A stretch of 59,788 bases of DNA, taken from an uncultured Alphaproteobacteria bacterium. Lineage in GTDB: Bacteria; Pseudomonadota; Alphaproteobacteria; RF32; CAG-239. This document shows positions 32,849 through 41,093 of the stretch, one piece after another. The first letter of the stretch is position 1. Every line of letters begins with the position of its first letter. The position numbers and the translations under genes are program-made. The notes beneath the pieces are model-generated. The model searched no databases and was not told the DNA's origin. It saw only the letters and a list, made by a program, of their open reading frames with translations. The stretch lies in assembly GCA_944390895.1 (NCBI GenBank), contig CALXRQ010000007.1:1-59788 (forward strand), in the 5' to 3' direction.

Positions 32849-33264
32849 TGAAGAAAAAAATTCTGCTTATGGCGGCTTTGGCCTTACCGATAATTTTTCT
32901 GGCGGTTTGGGCCGCTTCGGTCGAATATAAAATCAATCATGCTCGGGAAATAACGATCAGAGCCGAAGGATTTGATCCCCGCAGTCTTATTTCGGGGCAT
33001 TATCTGAGCTTGCGGTTGAACTGGCAGGAAACGGACTGTCGCCAGTTTAGTGACAGCCTCTGCCATCCCAGCCGTTTTCAGAGCGTTTATAACTACTATC
33101 TCCCGGAAGACGACGCCATATATCTGGACAAGGTTATCCGTAGGGAAAATCTGACGCTGGAGCTGGTTTTTGCTTATCCGGCCGACAAGCAGCCGCATTT
33201 GAAACATCTGCTGATAAACGGGCAGAATTGGGAACAATGGCTGCAACAAAACCGCAATTGGTAA
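32848..33264 (+). CDS. GDYXXLXY-domain membrane-anchored protein
   Basis: 138 residues. An uncleaved N-terminal anchor (ILLMAALALPIIFLAVWAAS) is followed by a periplasmic domain. The name-giving motif appears as SGHYLSLRLNW, so the first residues are GHY rather than GDY. The C-terminal part has FAYPADKQPHLKHLLINGQNWEQW, where many family members keep an AE-x-x-Y motif. One-base overlap with DUF2157 gene, same transcript. Role unknown. Confidence 0.85.
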   Translation: MKKKILLMAALALPIIFLAVWAASVEYKINHAREITIRAEGFDPRSLISGHYLSLRLNWQETDCRQFSDSLCHPSRFQSVYNYYLPEDDAIYLDKVIRRENLTLELVFAYPADKQPHLKHLLINGQNWEQWLQQNRNW

Positions 33265-33289
33265 AAAAACCGCCGAAAGGCGGTTTTTT
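33263..33289. terminator. Bidirectional intrinsic terminator
   Basis: AAAAAACCGCC / GGCGGTTTTTT with a 4-base loop, between convergent genes. Confidence 0.92.
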
Positions 33290-33306
33290 CGTAAAGAATG
33301 CTTTTC

Positions 33307-33708
33307 TTACATATTCTTTTTTATGGTATTGGCAATTTGAGAGGCGATGTCTTTTAACAGATTGTTGACGCTGCCCACATATTCGTCTTCAGTAATGCTC
33401 CCTTTGCCGTCGGCGTCTATCTTGTCAAAAATTTCCGCCTGCTTTTTCTCAAGATTTCTGAGACGGTAACTGACAAACTCTTCTTTGCTGACTTTTCCGT
33501 CCTGATTGGCGTCCATGGCGGAGAACTGTCTTCTTAAATCTTCCTTCATTTTTGCGCGAGCCGCATCCTGAGCCTTGGCAAACGCTGCGCGCTGCTGCTG
33601 AGCCATACATTCGGGGCTTTGGTCTCCGTCGGAGCACTCTTGTCCGTATGCGGTTCCGAAAGAAGCCATAATGGCGGCAACGGCGATTGTTAACGTTAGT
33701 TTGTTCAT
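33307..33708 (-). CDS. Exported EF-hand protein (133 residues)
   Basis: The signal peptide MNKLTLTIAVAAIMASFGTAYG is cleaved before QECSDGDQ. Two EF-hand loops: DANQDGKVSKEE (canonical, all ligand positions acidic or Gly as expected) and DADGKGSITEDE. These should bind calcium in the periplasm. The helices flanking the loops (RRQFSAMD and EIFDKID) are canonical. The gene lies 11 bases downstream of a larger EF-hand protein with the same module, so the two are an operon. AAGGAT is placed 7 bases before the ATG. Confidence 0.9.
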   Translation of the reverse strand: MNKLTLTIAVAAIMASFGTAYGQECSDGDQSPECMAQQQRAAFAKAQDAARAKMKEDLRRQFSAMDANQDGKVSKEEFVSYRLRNLEKKQAEIFDKIDADGKGSITEDEYVGSVNNLLKDIASQIANTIKKNM

Positions 33709-33719
33709 TGGTCATATCC

Positions 33720-34898
33720 TTACTGTTGAGGAACTTTTGGCTGTTTTATATAATTTTCAATCATTTTGTTCATCAAAATGCCGTATTCGTATTCCGAGAG
33801 CAGGCCGTTGCTGTTGCGGTCGACGCGTTTAAATATTTCTTTGGCAATTTTGCGCGCTTCTTCGGTTTTGTAGGTGACAAATTCTTCTTCGGAAACCATT
33901 CCGTCATGGTTGGCATCCATTTCGTCATATTTCTTTTTCATCAGCATTTTGACACGCTGCTCGGGAGAAATTTCAATCGTTTTGTTGAGCAGAGTCGGGG
34001 CAAACCCGGAATCGCCCAAGAGTTTTGCGGGAATAGGGGCGTCTTTGCTCAAAGCGTAGGGGCCGGCCGGTATTTGCGCATGAATGGCATCCTGCAGGCT
34101 GGAAGTCTCATCACCGTCGTCCGTATCTGCCTCTTTATCGTTTGTTTCTGCCGGCGGAGTTTCCTCTGCGACAGTTTTTTCCTCAGCGCTTTCCTTCTGC
34201 AGCGGTTCTGTCGGAGCAGTCTTTTCTTCGGCAGAGACAGCCGCCGCCGGTTCCTTTGGTTCGGGCAGATTTTCCTGCGGAGCGGAGGCCGAAGTCTGGT
34301 TTCCTTCGGAATGGGAAGAAACTTCATCTTTTGGTTTGGCTTGTGCTGGAGATGTTTCTGAATTTTTTGTGCTTGCTTCCGATTGCGCAAGGGGCGCCGG
34401 GACTGGAGCTTTAAGTTCTTCTTTCGGAGTTTGAGGTTCTGTCGGTTCGGCGGCGGGAACGGTTTCATGATCCGGCGCTTCTGCGGGGGCCGGAACCGCG
34501 GCGGGCTGTTTTATGTCGGAAAACGTCTCGGGGACGGCAGCATTTTCAGACGGCGCGGTGTTGCTGTCCTGAGGCTGCGGCAAAACCGGATCTCTTGGTT
34601 TGGGAAATTCGGCCGGCGTTTCTTCGGCCGTATCGTCGCCGATGAGCGACGTGGCCTTCAGCTCGTTGTCTTCGTCACTTTCTTCCGCTTGTAAAACTTC
34701 TTCGGGCAAAACGATAAAACTTTCGTTGTCTTCTTCGGTTTGTTGTGCGGGCTGAAGCGGACGGGGAAAATCTGCCGTCGGTTCTTCCAGCGTTTTTTCG
34801 ACTGCCGGTTTGGGAAACGATCCTGCGTTTTCCTGCGCTGTTGCGGCGGCTGTCGTGCATAGAAGCCCCCAGGCCAAAGAGTACCAAAGTTTTTTCAT
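33720..34898 (-). CDS. Exported Pro/Glu-rich protein with C-terminal EF-hand pair
   Basis: 392 residues from ATG 34898, chosen because it opens with a signal peptide (MKKLWYSLAWGLLCTTAAA, cleaved after ATA); the longer frame to 35168 has no ribosome site and runs through the proS terminator. After about 250 residues of low-complexity Pro/Glu/Ala/Ser (e.g. PAPAEAPDHETVPAAEPT) comes an EF-hand pair: DANHDGMVSEEE and DRNSNGLLSEYE, with helices like those of the adjacent small protein. The long disordered part probably spans the periplasm or peptidoglycan. Calcium-dependent structural role is inferred. Confidence 0.85.
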   Translation of the reverse strand: MKKLWYSLAWGLLCTTAAATAQENAGSFPKPAVEKTLEEPTADFPRPLQPAQQTEEDNESFIVLPEEVLQAEESDEDNELKATSLIGDDTAEETPAEFPKPRDPVLPQPQDSNTAPSENAAVPETFSDIKQPAAVPAPAEAPDHETVPAAEPTEPQTPKEELKAPVPAPLAQSEASTKNSETSPAQAKPKDEVSSHSEGNQTSASAPQENLPEPKEPAAAVSAEEKTAPTEPLQKESAEEKTVAEETPPAETNDKEADTDDGDETSSLQDAIHAQIPAGPYALSKDAPIPAKLLGDSGFAPTLLNKTIEISPEQRVKMLMKKKYDEMDANHDGMVSEEEFVTYKTEEARKIAKEIFKRVDRNSNGLLSEYEYGILMNKMIENYIKQPKVPQQ

Positions 34899-34965
34899 TC
34901 TGTTTTCTCCTTTGTTTACAGCAGAGAGTCTATTGTAAATGGAATACATAGTCAAAATAATAATC

Positions 34966-34997
34966 AAAAAAAGCCCCAGAGTTTTTGGCTCCGGGGC
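34966..34997 (-). terminator. Intrinsic terminator of proS
   Basis: On the minus strand GCCCCGGAG / CTCTGGGGC (one mismatch), 7-base loop, followed by TTTTTTT; 20 bases after the proS stop. Confidence 0.9.
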
Positions 34998-35017
34998 AAT
35001 GTGTCCGTTCTCCGCAA

Positions 35018-36535
35018 TCAGTAAGAACGCGCATAAATGACGTCGATTGTGGCCGGTTTTCCGGTCAGAAGGCATTTTCCTTCTTTTCCGTCCTGATCGA
35101 AGGGAATGCAGCGAATGTTTATTTTCAACTCTTTGAGCAGGGCTTCGCTGTTTTCGTCGCCGCTCCATTTGCCGCGGACGAAAGCGACTTTGCCTTGCTT
35201 GCCGTCTTCTATCCAGGCGTTGGACTGGCTGAAATATTCCCTGAAAGCTTCCGGCGTATCAATGTCGGTGCGGATGTTGGCTTCCAACATTGCCTTGGCT
35301 TTGTTGAACATGGCTTTCTGTATGCCTTCCAAACGGGCGGCAATGGTTGCGGCAAAAGCATCTTTGCCCACGGTTTCTTTGCCTTCGGGAGTACCGAGTT
35401 TCAGGCGTTCTTTAACCATCAGGCCGCCGTTCTCGACATCGCGCATACCGACTTCGCAGATAACCGGAGCGCCTTTCTTGGTCCATTCCCAGAATTTGTC
35501 AACGCTCTTGCGGTCGCGTTTGTCAATTTTAATGCGGATTTTTTCGCCGAACGGAGTTTGTGTTTTGAGCTGTTTGGCCAGTTCATTGATATAGGCCGTC
35601 ACGGTTTCTTCGTCTTCGGCTTTTTTCACTACCGGAATAATAACGACCTGATAAGGGGCAATTCTCGGCGGAACGACCATTCCCTCGTCATCGGCATGCG
35701 TCATGATCACGCCGCCGATGAGGCGGGTAGAAACGCCCCATGAAGACGTATAGGCAAATTCCGGCTGGTTGTTGGCGTTGATGAATGAAATATTGGCCGA
35801 TTTTGCAAAATTCTGTCCCAGGAAATGAGAGGTTCCGGCCTGCAGGGCTTTGCCGTCCTGCATCATGGCTTCGACGCAATAGGTGTCGACCGCACCCGGA
35901 AACTTGTCAAACTCGGGTTTGCGTCCTTTAATCACCGGCATGGCCAGTGTATCTTCGCACAACTCGCGATATGCCTCAAGCATTCTGGTTGTTTCTTCTT
36001 CTGCTTCTTTGGCCGTTGCATGAGCGGTGTGTCCTTCCTGCCATAAAAATTCGCGTGTACGCAAAAAGAGGCGGGGACGCATTTCCCAGCGAACGACGTT
36101 GGCCCATTGGTTAATCAGAACCGGCAGGTCGCGATAAGATTTAACCCATTTTGAAAAAGAGTCGGCAATGATGGCTTCGCTGGTCGGCCGCACGATCAAC
36201 GGTTCGTCCAGTGCGGAAGAAGGAACCAGTTTACCGTCTTCCATCGCCAGACGCGAATGGGTAACAACCGCCATCTCTTTGGCAAAGCCGTCTACGTGCT
36301 CAGCCTCTTTTTGAAAGAAAGAAAGCGGAATAAACATCGGAAAATAACAGTTTTCATGATCTGTTTCTTTGATTTTCTCGTCAAAAACGTCGCGGATGCG
36401 TTCCCAGATGCCGTATCCCCAAGGTTTGATCACCATACATCCCGGGCTGGATGAGTTTTCCGCCATGTCTGCTTCGGCTACAACGTTTTGATACCATTCA
36501 GGATAATTTCCTGCTCTTGTGTTTTTCAGTGTCAT
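35018..36535 (-). CDS. proS: Prolyl-tRNA synthetase, archaeal/eukaryote type
   Basis: 505 residues from ATG 36535. It charges tRNA-Pro. The class II core has the short YPEWYQNVVAEADM start, MVIKPWGYGIWERI (motif 1), VRPTSEAII, then FLRTREFLWQEGHTAHAT (motif 2) and SSWGVSTRLIGGVIMTHADDEGMVVPP (motif 3). The anticodon domain continues into an added C-terminal zinc-less extension ending DVIYARSY, characteristic of the archaeal/eukaryotic ProRS. Standard alphaproteobacterial ProRS is the short bacterial form of about 440 residues without this tail, so the gene probably came by transfer. A hairpin lies in its leader (36575-36600). Confidence 0.95.
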   Translation of the reverse strand: MTLKNTRAGNYPEWYQNVVAEADMAENSSSPGCMVIKPWGYGIWERIRDVFDEKIKETDHENCYFPMFIPLSFFQKEAEHVDGFAKEMAVVTHSRLAMEDGKLVPSSALDEPLIVRPTSEAIIADSFSKWVKSYRDLPVLINQWANVVRWEMRPRLFLRTREFLWQEGHTAHATAKEAEEETTRMLEAYRELCEDTLAMPVIKGRKPEFDKFPGAVDTYCVEAMMQDGKALQAGTSHFLGQNFAKSANISFINANNQPEFAYTSSWGVSTRLIGGVIMTHADDEGMVVPPRIAPYQVVIIPVVKKAEDEETVTAYINELAKQLKTQTPFGEKIRIKIDKRDRKSVDKFWEWTKKGAPVICEVGMRDVENGGLMVKERLKLGTPEGKETVGKDAFAATIAARLEGIQKAMFNKAKAMLEANIRTDIDTPEAFREYFSQSNAWIEDGKQGKVAFVRGKWSGDENSEALLKELKINIRCIPFDQDGKEGKCLLTGKPATIDVIYARSY

Positions 36536-36574
36536 AAGTTTATTCCTATTTTTTTGTTTAATATCGCAATTAAA

Positions 36575-36600
36575 AGCCCGCGCCCCCAATGGCGCAGGCT
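36575..36600 (-). promoter_or_regulatory. Leader hairpin of proS (possible attenuator)
   Basis: On the minus strand AGCCTGCGCC / GGCGCGGGCT pairs at 9 of 10 positions with a 6-base loop and is followed by TTTTAATTG. It lies 40 bases before the proS ATG. It may be an attenuator or a leftover terminator. Confidence 0.5.
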
Positions 36601-36652
36601 CACAAAAGATAACAGAACAAATCGCGGTTGTAAATACACAATATTTTTTTTC

Positions 36653-36681
36653 TTGCAATTTTGTCTAAAACATTGTATAAC
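36653..36681 (+). promoter_or_regulatory. Promoter of the 36712 gene
   Basis: TTGCAA (36653-36658), 17-base spacer, TATAAC (36676-36681); predicted start near 36688, 24 bases before ATG 36712. Confidence 0.65.
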
Positions 36682-36711
36682 GTCAAAGTTAATTTTAAAA
36701 ATATTCACATT

Positions 36712-37329
36712 ATGAAACAAATTATTAAAGCCGTCTCTAGAGAAGAAGCTCTCAAGGGATTTGTGATTACACTCGGCAACGGAGAAAAAAGTTTTGTCTG
36801 CGACGGAGAGCTTAACGGTTATCCGTTGTTGGTCGGTTCTTATTTTTGCGCCAACTTCAACAAGACGGCCAAAGGCAAGCATCTTCAGTACTGCATTTTG
36901 GATGATCAGCGTTTGGTCAAGGCGCCGCAGTACCCGTTCAGAAGCTATGAAGAAGCCTTGCTTTATGCCGGACTTCCGCGCCTGCTGCGTCATCTGGCCG
37001 CAATGGTAAAGGTTCAGAACGCTTCTTGCACCGTTTTTCCCGTGCCGGAGATAACCTATCTTCTCAATGCCGTCTGGCAGATGTCGCAGCGCGGCGGAAC
37101 GGAACTGCCCAGACTGAGCGGCGAAATCGTCCGCCTGTTCCCCGAAGTCAATAAAAACGAGGTGGAGGCGTTTCTGACTTGTCTGGCCGTCAGGGTTGAG
37201 GAAGACAAGGGAGACGGATGTCTGGACAAGGAGAATATCGACAAGTCTGCCGTGTTCGGCTACTTTGCCGAAAGGTTTCCCCGGATCTGCTTTGACCGCA
37301 GGCGATACGGGAAGTCGTTTCTCCGTTGA
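36712..37329 (+). CDS. Hypothetical protein, 205 residues
   Basis: Begins MKQIIKAVSREEALKGF; a longer frame using a TTG at 36661 overlaps the promoter and is excluded. A mixed alpha/beta protein, basic at its C-terminus (RICFDRRRYGKSFLR), with no signal peptide, membrane segment or catalytic motif I can name. DDQRLVKAPQYPFRSYEEALLYAGL and LSGEIVRLFPEVNKNEVEAFLTCLA suggest two domains. Has its own promoter and a strong terminator, so it is a single-gene unit. Confidence 0.8.
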   Translation: MKQIIKAVSREEALKGFVITLGNGEKSFVCDGELNGYPLLVGSYFCANFNKTAKGKHLQYCILDDQRLVKAPQYPFRSYEEALLYAGLPRLLRHLAAMVKVQNASCTVFPVPEITYLLNAVWQMSQRGGTELPRLSGEIVRLFPEVNKNEVEAFLTCLAVRVEEDKGDGCLDKENIDKSAVFGYFAERFPRICFDRRRYGKSFLR

Positions 37330-37352
37330 ATGGATTTTTCCGCATCTGATTA

Positions 37353-37390
37353 AAAACAGTCCCCGAAATTTTTTCGGGGACTGTTTTTTT
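37353..37390. terminator. Bidirectional intrinsic terminator
   Basis: AACAGTCCCCGAAA / TTTCGGGGACTGTT, then TTTTTT; between convergent genes. Confidence 0.94.
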
Positions 37391-37406
37391 GGGAGTTTAC
37401 AAAGAA

Positions 37407-37901
37407 TTAGTCGTCGAGAATTTTTCTGACGGCTTTAACGGCTTTACGGTTGTCTTTTTCAGCCTTTGCCGCAGCCTTGAATCCGTCGGCGTTTTTACGC
37501 GCGTTCCAGTGCTTTTTCATCAGATCGCTGCGGTCCTGAAGCTGTTTTGTCATCAGATCCCGATTTTCTGCGGCCTGTTTAAGCAGCATATTTTTCTGAT
37601 CCTGATTGAATGATGATTTATTGATTTTCTTAACGGCCTTGTCATAGTTTTCGGCAATTTCTTTTTGCTCTTCTTTCATTTTATGTTCCGGAGAGTGTTT
37701 TTTCTTCATCTGGTCCATTTTTTTTGAAACGCCGTCTTTCATGTCGTGCATGGCTTCTTTGGTCTTGTCGGCCGCCTTGTCATAGGTTTCGGAAATTTGG
37801 GTCGATACGTCTTTTTTTGTATGGTTGGCTCTTTGGGCCTGAGCGTTTGCGCTCAGAATCAGGGGCAGGGCGAGAGCCGTCGCCAGCAAAAGTTTTTTCA
37901 T
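37407..37901 (-). CDS. Exported coiled-coil protein, 164 residues
   Basis: The signal peptide MKKLLLATALALPLILSANAQA is clear. The mature protein is almost wholly Lys/Glu/Asp/Ala helix (ISETYDKAADKTKEAMHDMKDG; AENYDKAVKKINKSSFNQDQ), without Cys. It would form a coiled coil in the periplasm, perhaps as a chaperone or LEA/Spy-like protein; it contains the ENRDLMTKQLQDRSDLMKKH stretch and is rich in Met, as in metal- or misfolding-buffering proteins. Family not recognised. GAAAGGAT is the ribosome site. Confidence 0.85.
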   Translation of the reverse strand: MKKLLLATALALPLILSANAQAQRANHTKKDVSTQISETYDKAADKTKEAMHDMKDGVSKKMDQMKKKHSPEHKMKEEQKEIAENYDKAVKKINKSSFNQDQKNMLLKQAAENRDLMTKQLQDRSDLMKKHWNARKNADGFKAAAKAEKDNRKAVKAVRKILDD

Positions 37902-38014
37902 GTGATATCCTTTCTCAGTCTGTTGTTTGGAAGTAAACCGAAACAGATATAATTACGATTGCGGCAAAGACAACATATACATTCGTTGCAGATAAAAAAG
38001 TAATCAAAAACCAC

Positions 38015-38189
38015 TTGCAAATTAATTTAGTTATATTAGACTCAAACCATAACTAAATTCGGTGGTTTTAAAAGTTAAGTCTTTTAATGTTGATACCATA
38101 ACAAAATTTGTCTTGGCCAAGCAGCTTAACCACATCTTGAATAGTTATATTTAAAATGGATTAACCTGTTAATGCAAAGGATAAAAGTT
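38015..38189 (+). promoter_or_regulatory. Promoter and long structured leader of cold-shock gene copy 2
   Basis: TTGCAA (38015-38020), 16-base spacer, TAGACT (38037-38042). The conserved element TAACTAAATTCGGTGGTTT (38050-38068) begins at about +1, followed by AAAAG/CTTTT hairpin (38070-38085). Later come AACCAC (38128-38133), able to pair with GTGGTT (38062-38067), and TTAACCTGTT (38161-38170), 19 bases before the ATG. The first and last elements recur in the copy 1 leader at matching places. Confidence 0.62.
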
Positions 38190-38393
38190 ATGGCAACAGG
38201 AACGGTAAAATGGTTTAACAACAAAAAGGGTTATGGTTTTATTACCCCTGATGAAGGCGGCAACGATGTATTTGTACATATTTCCGCAGTTCAGAAAGCC
38301 GGTCTGAGAAGTTTGGATGAAGGCGCAAAAATCGCTTACGAACTTTTGACCGAAAGAGGAAAGACCGTAGCCGGCAATTTGAAGTTGGCTTAA
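38190..38393 (+). CDS. Cold-shock domain protein (CspA family, copy 2)
   Basis: 67 residues starting MATGTVKWFNNKKGYGF. RNP1 KGYGFI and RNP2 VFVHIS are intact. It opens a single OB-fold that binds single-stranded nucleic acid. I start at 38190 rather than the in-frame ATG at 38172, because AAAGGA (38175-38180) then becomes the ribosome site. About 60-65 percent identical to copy 1 by eye. Its leader shares the elements described in the preceding entry, indicating shared regulation, presumably by temperature or growth phase. Confidence 0.96.
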   Translation: MATGTVKWFNNKKGYGFITPDEGGNDVFVHISAVQKAGLRSLDEGAKIAYELLTERGKTVAGNLKLA

Positions 38394-38414
38394 ACGTTGT
38401 TCCGTATTACTTTC

Positions 38415-38452
38415 AAAAAAGCCTCCGGTGGTGCCATCGGAGGCTTTTTTTA
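38415..38452 (+). terminator. Intrinsic terminator of cold-shock gene copy 2
   Basis: AAAAAAGCCTCCGgtgGTGCCaTCGGAGGCTTTTTT: GCCTCCG / CGGAGGC stem with T-run. Confidence 0.93.
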
Positions 38453-38534
38453 GAAAAAATTGACAAAAGCGGTTGATTTATATTCAAAAATAGTATATTA
38501 TGACACTCAATAAACAGGATGGAGACCCAAGGTT

Positions 38535-40055
38535 ATGGATGTTAAAGACGCAATACAACTGATAGAAAGCGACCGCCTGAACGAATTGGACATTGAAGTT
38601 TTGTGGCAGATTAAGGATGTTCTTTCTTCTTCCAACGATCCGCAGGCTTTGCAGTATCTGGTCATTTTTCAAAATACGGCGGCCGGGCAGGGGCTGTCTC
38701 AAAAGTCTTTGGAAATGCAGACTGTCATCAACAATAATATGGCAGCCGTAAAGGCCGTGGAGCAAAGTATCGGACTGATTTCCCGGAAAAACAAGGAGCC
38801 GGACTTCAGTCTTTTTAACTTTGATATGCTGGAGCGCCCGCTGCAAAAGTCACTGTTGCCGGTTTTCAATTTTTATAAGCGCGTTGAAGTGGAGAACAAG
38901 CCTTCGGCCGAGCCTGTCAAAGCGGAAAATCTGTTTGCGCAGAACGCTGAAATCGCCCGCGTCAGCGCTTTAAAGGAAATCTGCCTGAATAAAAATTTTG
39001 CCAGACTGAAACCGGAGGAGCAGAAAGACGCCTATGCCAAAGCCTTTGTTATGGCTATGGAAGAAAACGCTTTTGTCATGGTTTCCAACCAGATTGTCGA
39101 AAACGTCTCGCGTACCAAGCACAGCCAGCTCTCCATTCAGGAAAAGGCCAGAATTGCCAATGAGGTTGAAAAGCGTTTTGAGGCGATTATCAATCCGAAC
39201 AATAAAGCCAAGTTTAAGTTGAGCAACGTCAACATCATCGGCACTCAGGTTGCCGAGGTAAACCGTCTGGACAACGCCGCTTCCCAAATGCGGGAGCATA
39301 CCGCCTCCAAAGCCCTGACCGAAAAGGTCTCGCTGCTGGATAAAAAGCTTTCCAAAACATACCCTGATGCCTTTATGGTTTTGCGTCCGTTGGCCAAAGC
39401 GCCGAATATGGGAGTCATCGCCGGCAACGTGGGCGTCAGCTCCTACGCCGCATCCAACATTGCGCAGGCCGTACATAACAATAATCCGGCGGCAAAAGTC
39501 AAGGCGCCGTCATTATTCCGTTTCTTGAAAGAGCAGCCCAAAGCGCTGAAAACATTTAAAGAAAATCTGCTCGGCTCTCTGAAAAAGGTTTATCGCTCGG
39601 TCGTTACGTTCATTGATTTGGGATATCTGAACAGCAAAATATCCCTGAGCTGGAAAAAGCTGGCGCGTCATTTTGCCAAGCCGGTTGATAATGCCAAACT
39701 TTCCGAAAACAGCCCTTATAAGAACCTGACCCAGAAACTGGTCAACAGCAATCTCTCGGTAATGAGCGCCCAGGTCAGCCAGGCTTTGAACGAACCGGAC
39801 GATGCCAAACGCCTGTATGTCTGGAAAGATTTTCATAAAAAATTTATCGCCAGTCCGATCGGACAGGTTCTGAACGCCGAACGCTGTCTGTTGGTTCCGG
39901 AGGATCCGAAAGACTATACCAAAGAAGTAAAAATCGTTCTGCCGAAAAACGAAAAGGCAGCGGACAAGGCTTCTCCCGCCAAAGGGTTGGCGGACAGACT
40001 GCTCAAACCGTTGCAAATTGTCCGTGCCGCCAATCGGGGCAATGCCGGAAAATAA
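38535..40055 (+). CDS. Large helical protein of unknown function, 506 residues
   Basis: No signal peptide and no membrane helix. Predominantly helical with many Lys/Asn/Ala and heptad-like Leu (LNELDIEVLWQIKDVL; VEQSIGLISRKNK). Central GVIAGNVGVSSYAASNIAQAVHNNNPAAKVKAP is small-residue-rich and may be a flexible or pore-forming-like segment. I do not recognise it. Monocistronic with a terminator 4 bases past its stop. Codon use is like the housekeeping genes. The size and lack of motifs suggest a lineage-specific structural or effector-like protein; that is speculation. Confidence 0.82.
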   Translation: MDVKDAIQLIESDRLNELDIEVLWQIKDVLSSSNDPQALQYLVIFQNTAAGQGLSQKSLEMQTVINNNMAAVKAVEQSIGLISRKNKEPDFSLFNFDMLERPLQKSLLPVFNFYKRVEVENKPSAEPVKAENLFAQNAEIARVSALKEICLNKNFARLKPEEQKDAYAKAFVMAMEENAFVMVSNQIVENVSRTKHSQLSIQEKARIANEVEKRFEAIINPNNKAKFKLSNVNIIGTQVAEVNRLDNAASQMREHTASKALTEKVSLLDKKLSKTYPDAFMVLRPLAKAPNMGVIAGNVGVSSYAASNIAQAVHNNNPAAKVKAPSLFRFLKEQPKALKTFKENLLGSLKKVYRSVVTFIDLGYLNSKISLSWKKLARHFAKPVDNAKLSENSPYKNLTQKLVNSNLSVMSAQVSQALNEPDDAKRLYVWKDFHKKFIASPIGQVLNAERCLLVPEDPKDYTKEVKIVLPKNEKAADKASPAKGLADRLLKPLQIVRAANRGNAGK

Positions 40056-40085
40056 AAAAAAGCCTCTCAAACGAGAGGCTTTTTT
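40053..40085. terminator. Bidirectional intrinsic terminator
   Basis: AAAAGCCTCTC / GAGAGGCTTTTTT with a short AAAC loop, between convergent genes. Confidence 0.93.
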
Positions 40086-40101
40086 CATGTTCCTTCCTAA
40101 A

Positions 40102-40644
40102 TTAGAATTCCTGTTCCTGCAACTGGAAGAAATAAGCCTGCGGGTGATCGCAAACCGGACATTTGGCCGGAGCTTTCGGAGATTCTACGCGGTGACCGCA
40201 GTTGCCGCATTCCCAGATAACTTTGGTCGGGCGTTCAAAAATTTTGCCTTCGCACAGGGAGTCCAACAGAGCCTGATATCTTTCTTCATGGCCTTTTTCA
40301 ATTTCGCCGACAGCTTTGAACAGATAGGCGATTTTGGTAAAGCCTTCTTCTTCGGCTTCTTTGGCCATACGGGCATACATATCGGTCCATTCGTAGTTTT
40401 CGCCGGCAGCGGCGTCTTTCAGATTGGTGATGGTGTCGGGAACTTCATTATTGTGCAGCAACTTGAACCACAGTTTGGCGTGTTCTTTTTCGTTGTTTGC
40501 CGTCTGCTCAAATTTGTCGGCAATAATGTTGTAGCCTTCCTTTTTGGCCTTGGAAGCATAATAGGTGTATTTATTGCGGGCCATAGATTCGCCGGCAAAA
40601 GCGTCCATAAGGTTTTTTTCGGTTTTAGAGCCTTTAAGTTCCAT
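40102..40644 (-). CDS. Rubrerythrin
   Basis: 180 residues from the ATG at 40644, with GGAG upstream (a TTG 15 bases further is not needed). An N-terminal ferritin-like diiron domain ([61 protein letters not shown]) is fused to a C-terminal rubredoxin-type site with two CxxC pairs (CGNCG, CPVCD). It reduces hydrogen peroxide in the cytoplasm of anaerobes. Downstream of and cotranscribed with the PerR-like gene (22-base gap). Confidence 0.97.
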   Translation of the reverse strand: MELKGSKTEKNLMDAFAGESMARNKYTYYASKAKKEGYNIIADKFEQTANNEKEHAKLWFKLLHNNEVPDTITNLKDAAAGENYEWTDMYARMAKEAEEEGFTKIAYLFKAVGEIEKGHEERYQALLDSLCEGKIFERPTKVIWECGNCGHRVESPKAPAKCPVCDHPQAYFFQLQEQEF

Positions 40645-40666
40645 TATTTTTTTCTCCAAATAAAAG

Positions 40667-41050
40667 TTAGTTAAAATTCTTGCGGCATTCTTTGCAAATT
40701 CCTTTGAAAGAGACGTCGCAGCTTTCCGCAGTCAGGCCGGTCTGCTCATAAAGCTTTTCGGCCGGATTGGGCGCAACTTCATAAGGTACATCATATACCT
40801 TATTACACTTTGTGCAAATGAAATGATAGTGGGGGTGGATAGAATGGTCAAAATGCACGCTTCCGTCCAGTCCCGATATTTTGTTAATAATTCCGTTTTC
40901 GGCCAATTGGTTCAAGTTGCGGTAAACCGTCGCCAGACTGATGCTGGGCAGTTCTTTTTTCAAAAGCTCATAAACAAAATCGGCAGTCGGATGAACCGGA
41001 TTTTCTCTGAGCGTTTTTAAGATTAATTCCCGTTGTCTTGAATATTTCAT
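40667..41050 (-). CDS. perR: Fur-family regulator, PerR-like
   Basis: 127 residues. Winged helix: [32 protein letters not shown]. The regulatory site [16 protein letters not shown] has His ligands and a CxxC, with a second CKEC at the C-terminus for structural zinc; Asp residues fit PerR-type iron sensing (peroxide-driven His oxidation). It sits between rubrerythrin and the divergent flavodiiron gene, so PerR rather than Fur is favoured; I cannot exclude Fur. The upstream AT-rich inverted repeat is its likely operator. Confidence 0.85.
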   Translation of the reverse strand: MKYSRQRELILKTLRENPVHPTADFVYELLKKELPSISLATVYRNLNQLAENGIINKISGLDGSVHFDHSIHPHYHFICTKCNKVYDVPYEVAPNPAEKLYEQTGLTAESCDVSFKGICKECRKNFN

Positions 41051-41069
41051 AGCCTTTTGCTTAAAACTG

Positions 41070-41093
41070 ATAACAATTATTATTATTGTTTAT
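41070..41093. promoter_or_regulatory. Candidate PerR/Fur box
   Basis: ATAACAAT and ATTGTTTAT arms flank TTATTATT, an A+T-rich inverted repeat between the divergent PerR and flavodiiron genes. Placement could repress both directions. Confidence 0.6.

Noticed and set aside
34899-35168. 90-residue N-terminal extension of the large EF-hand protein
   Set aside because: It reads through the proS terminator, lacks a ribosome site and would bury the clear signal peptide at 34898.
36575-36600. T-box riboswitch for proS
   Set aside because: No T-box consensus (a UGGN antiterminator with specifier loop) can be found, and these are rare outside Gram-positive bacteria.
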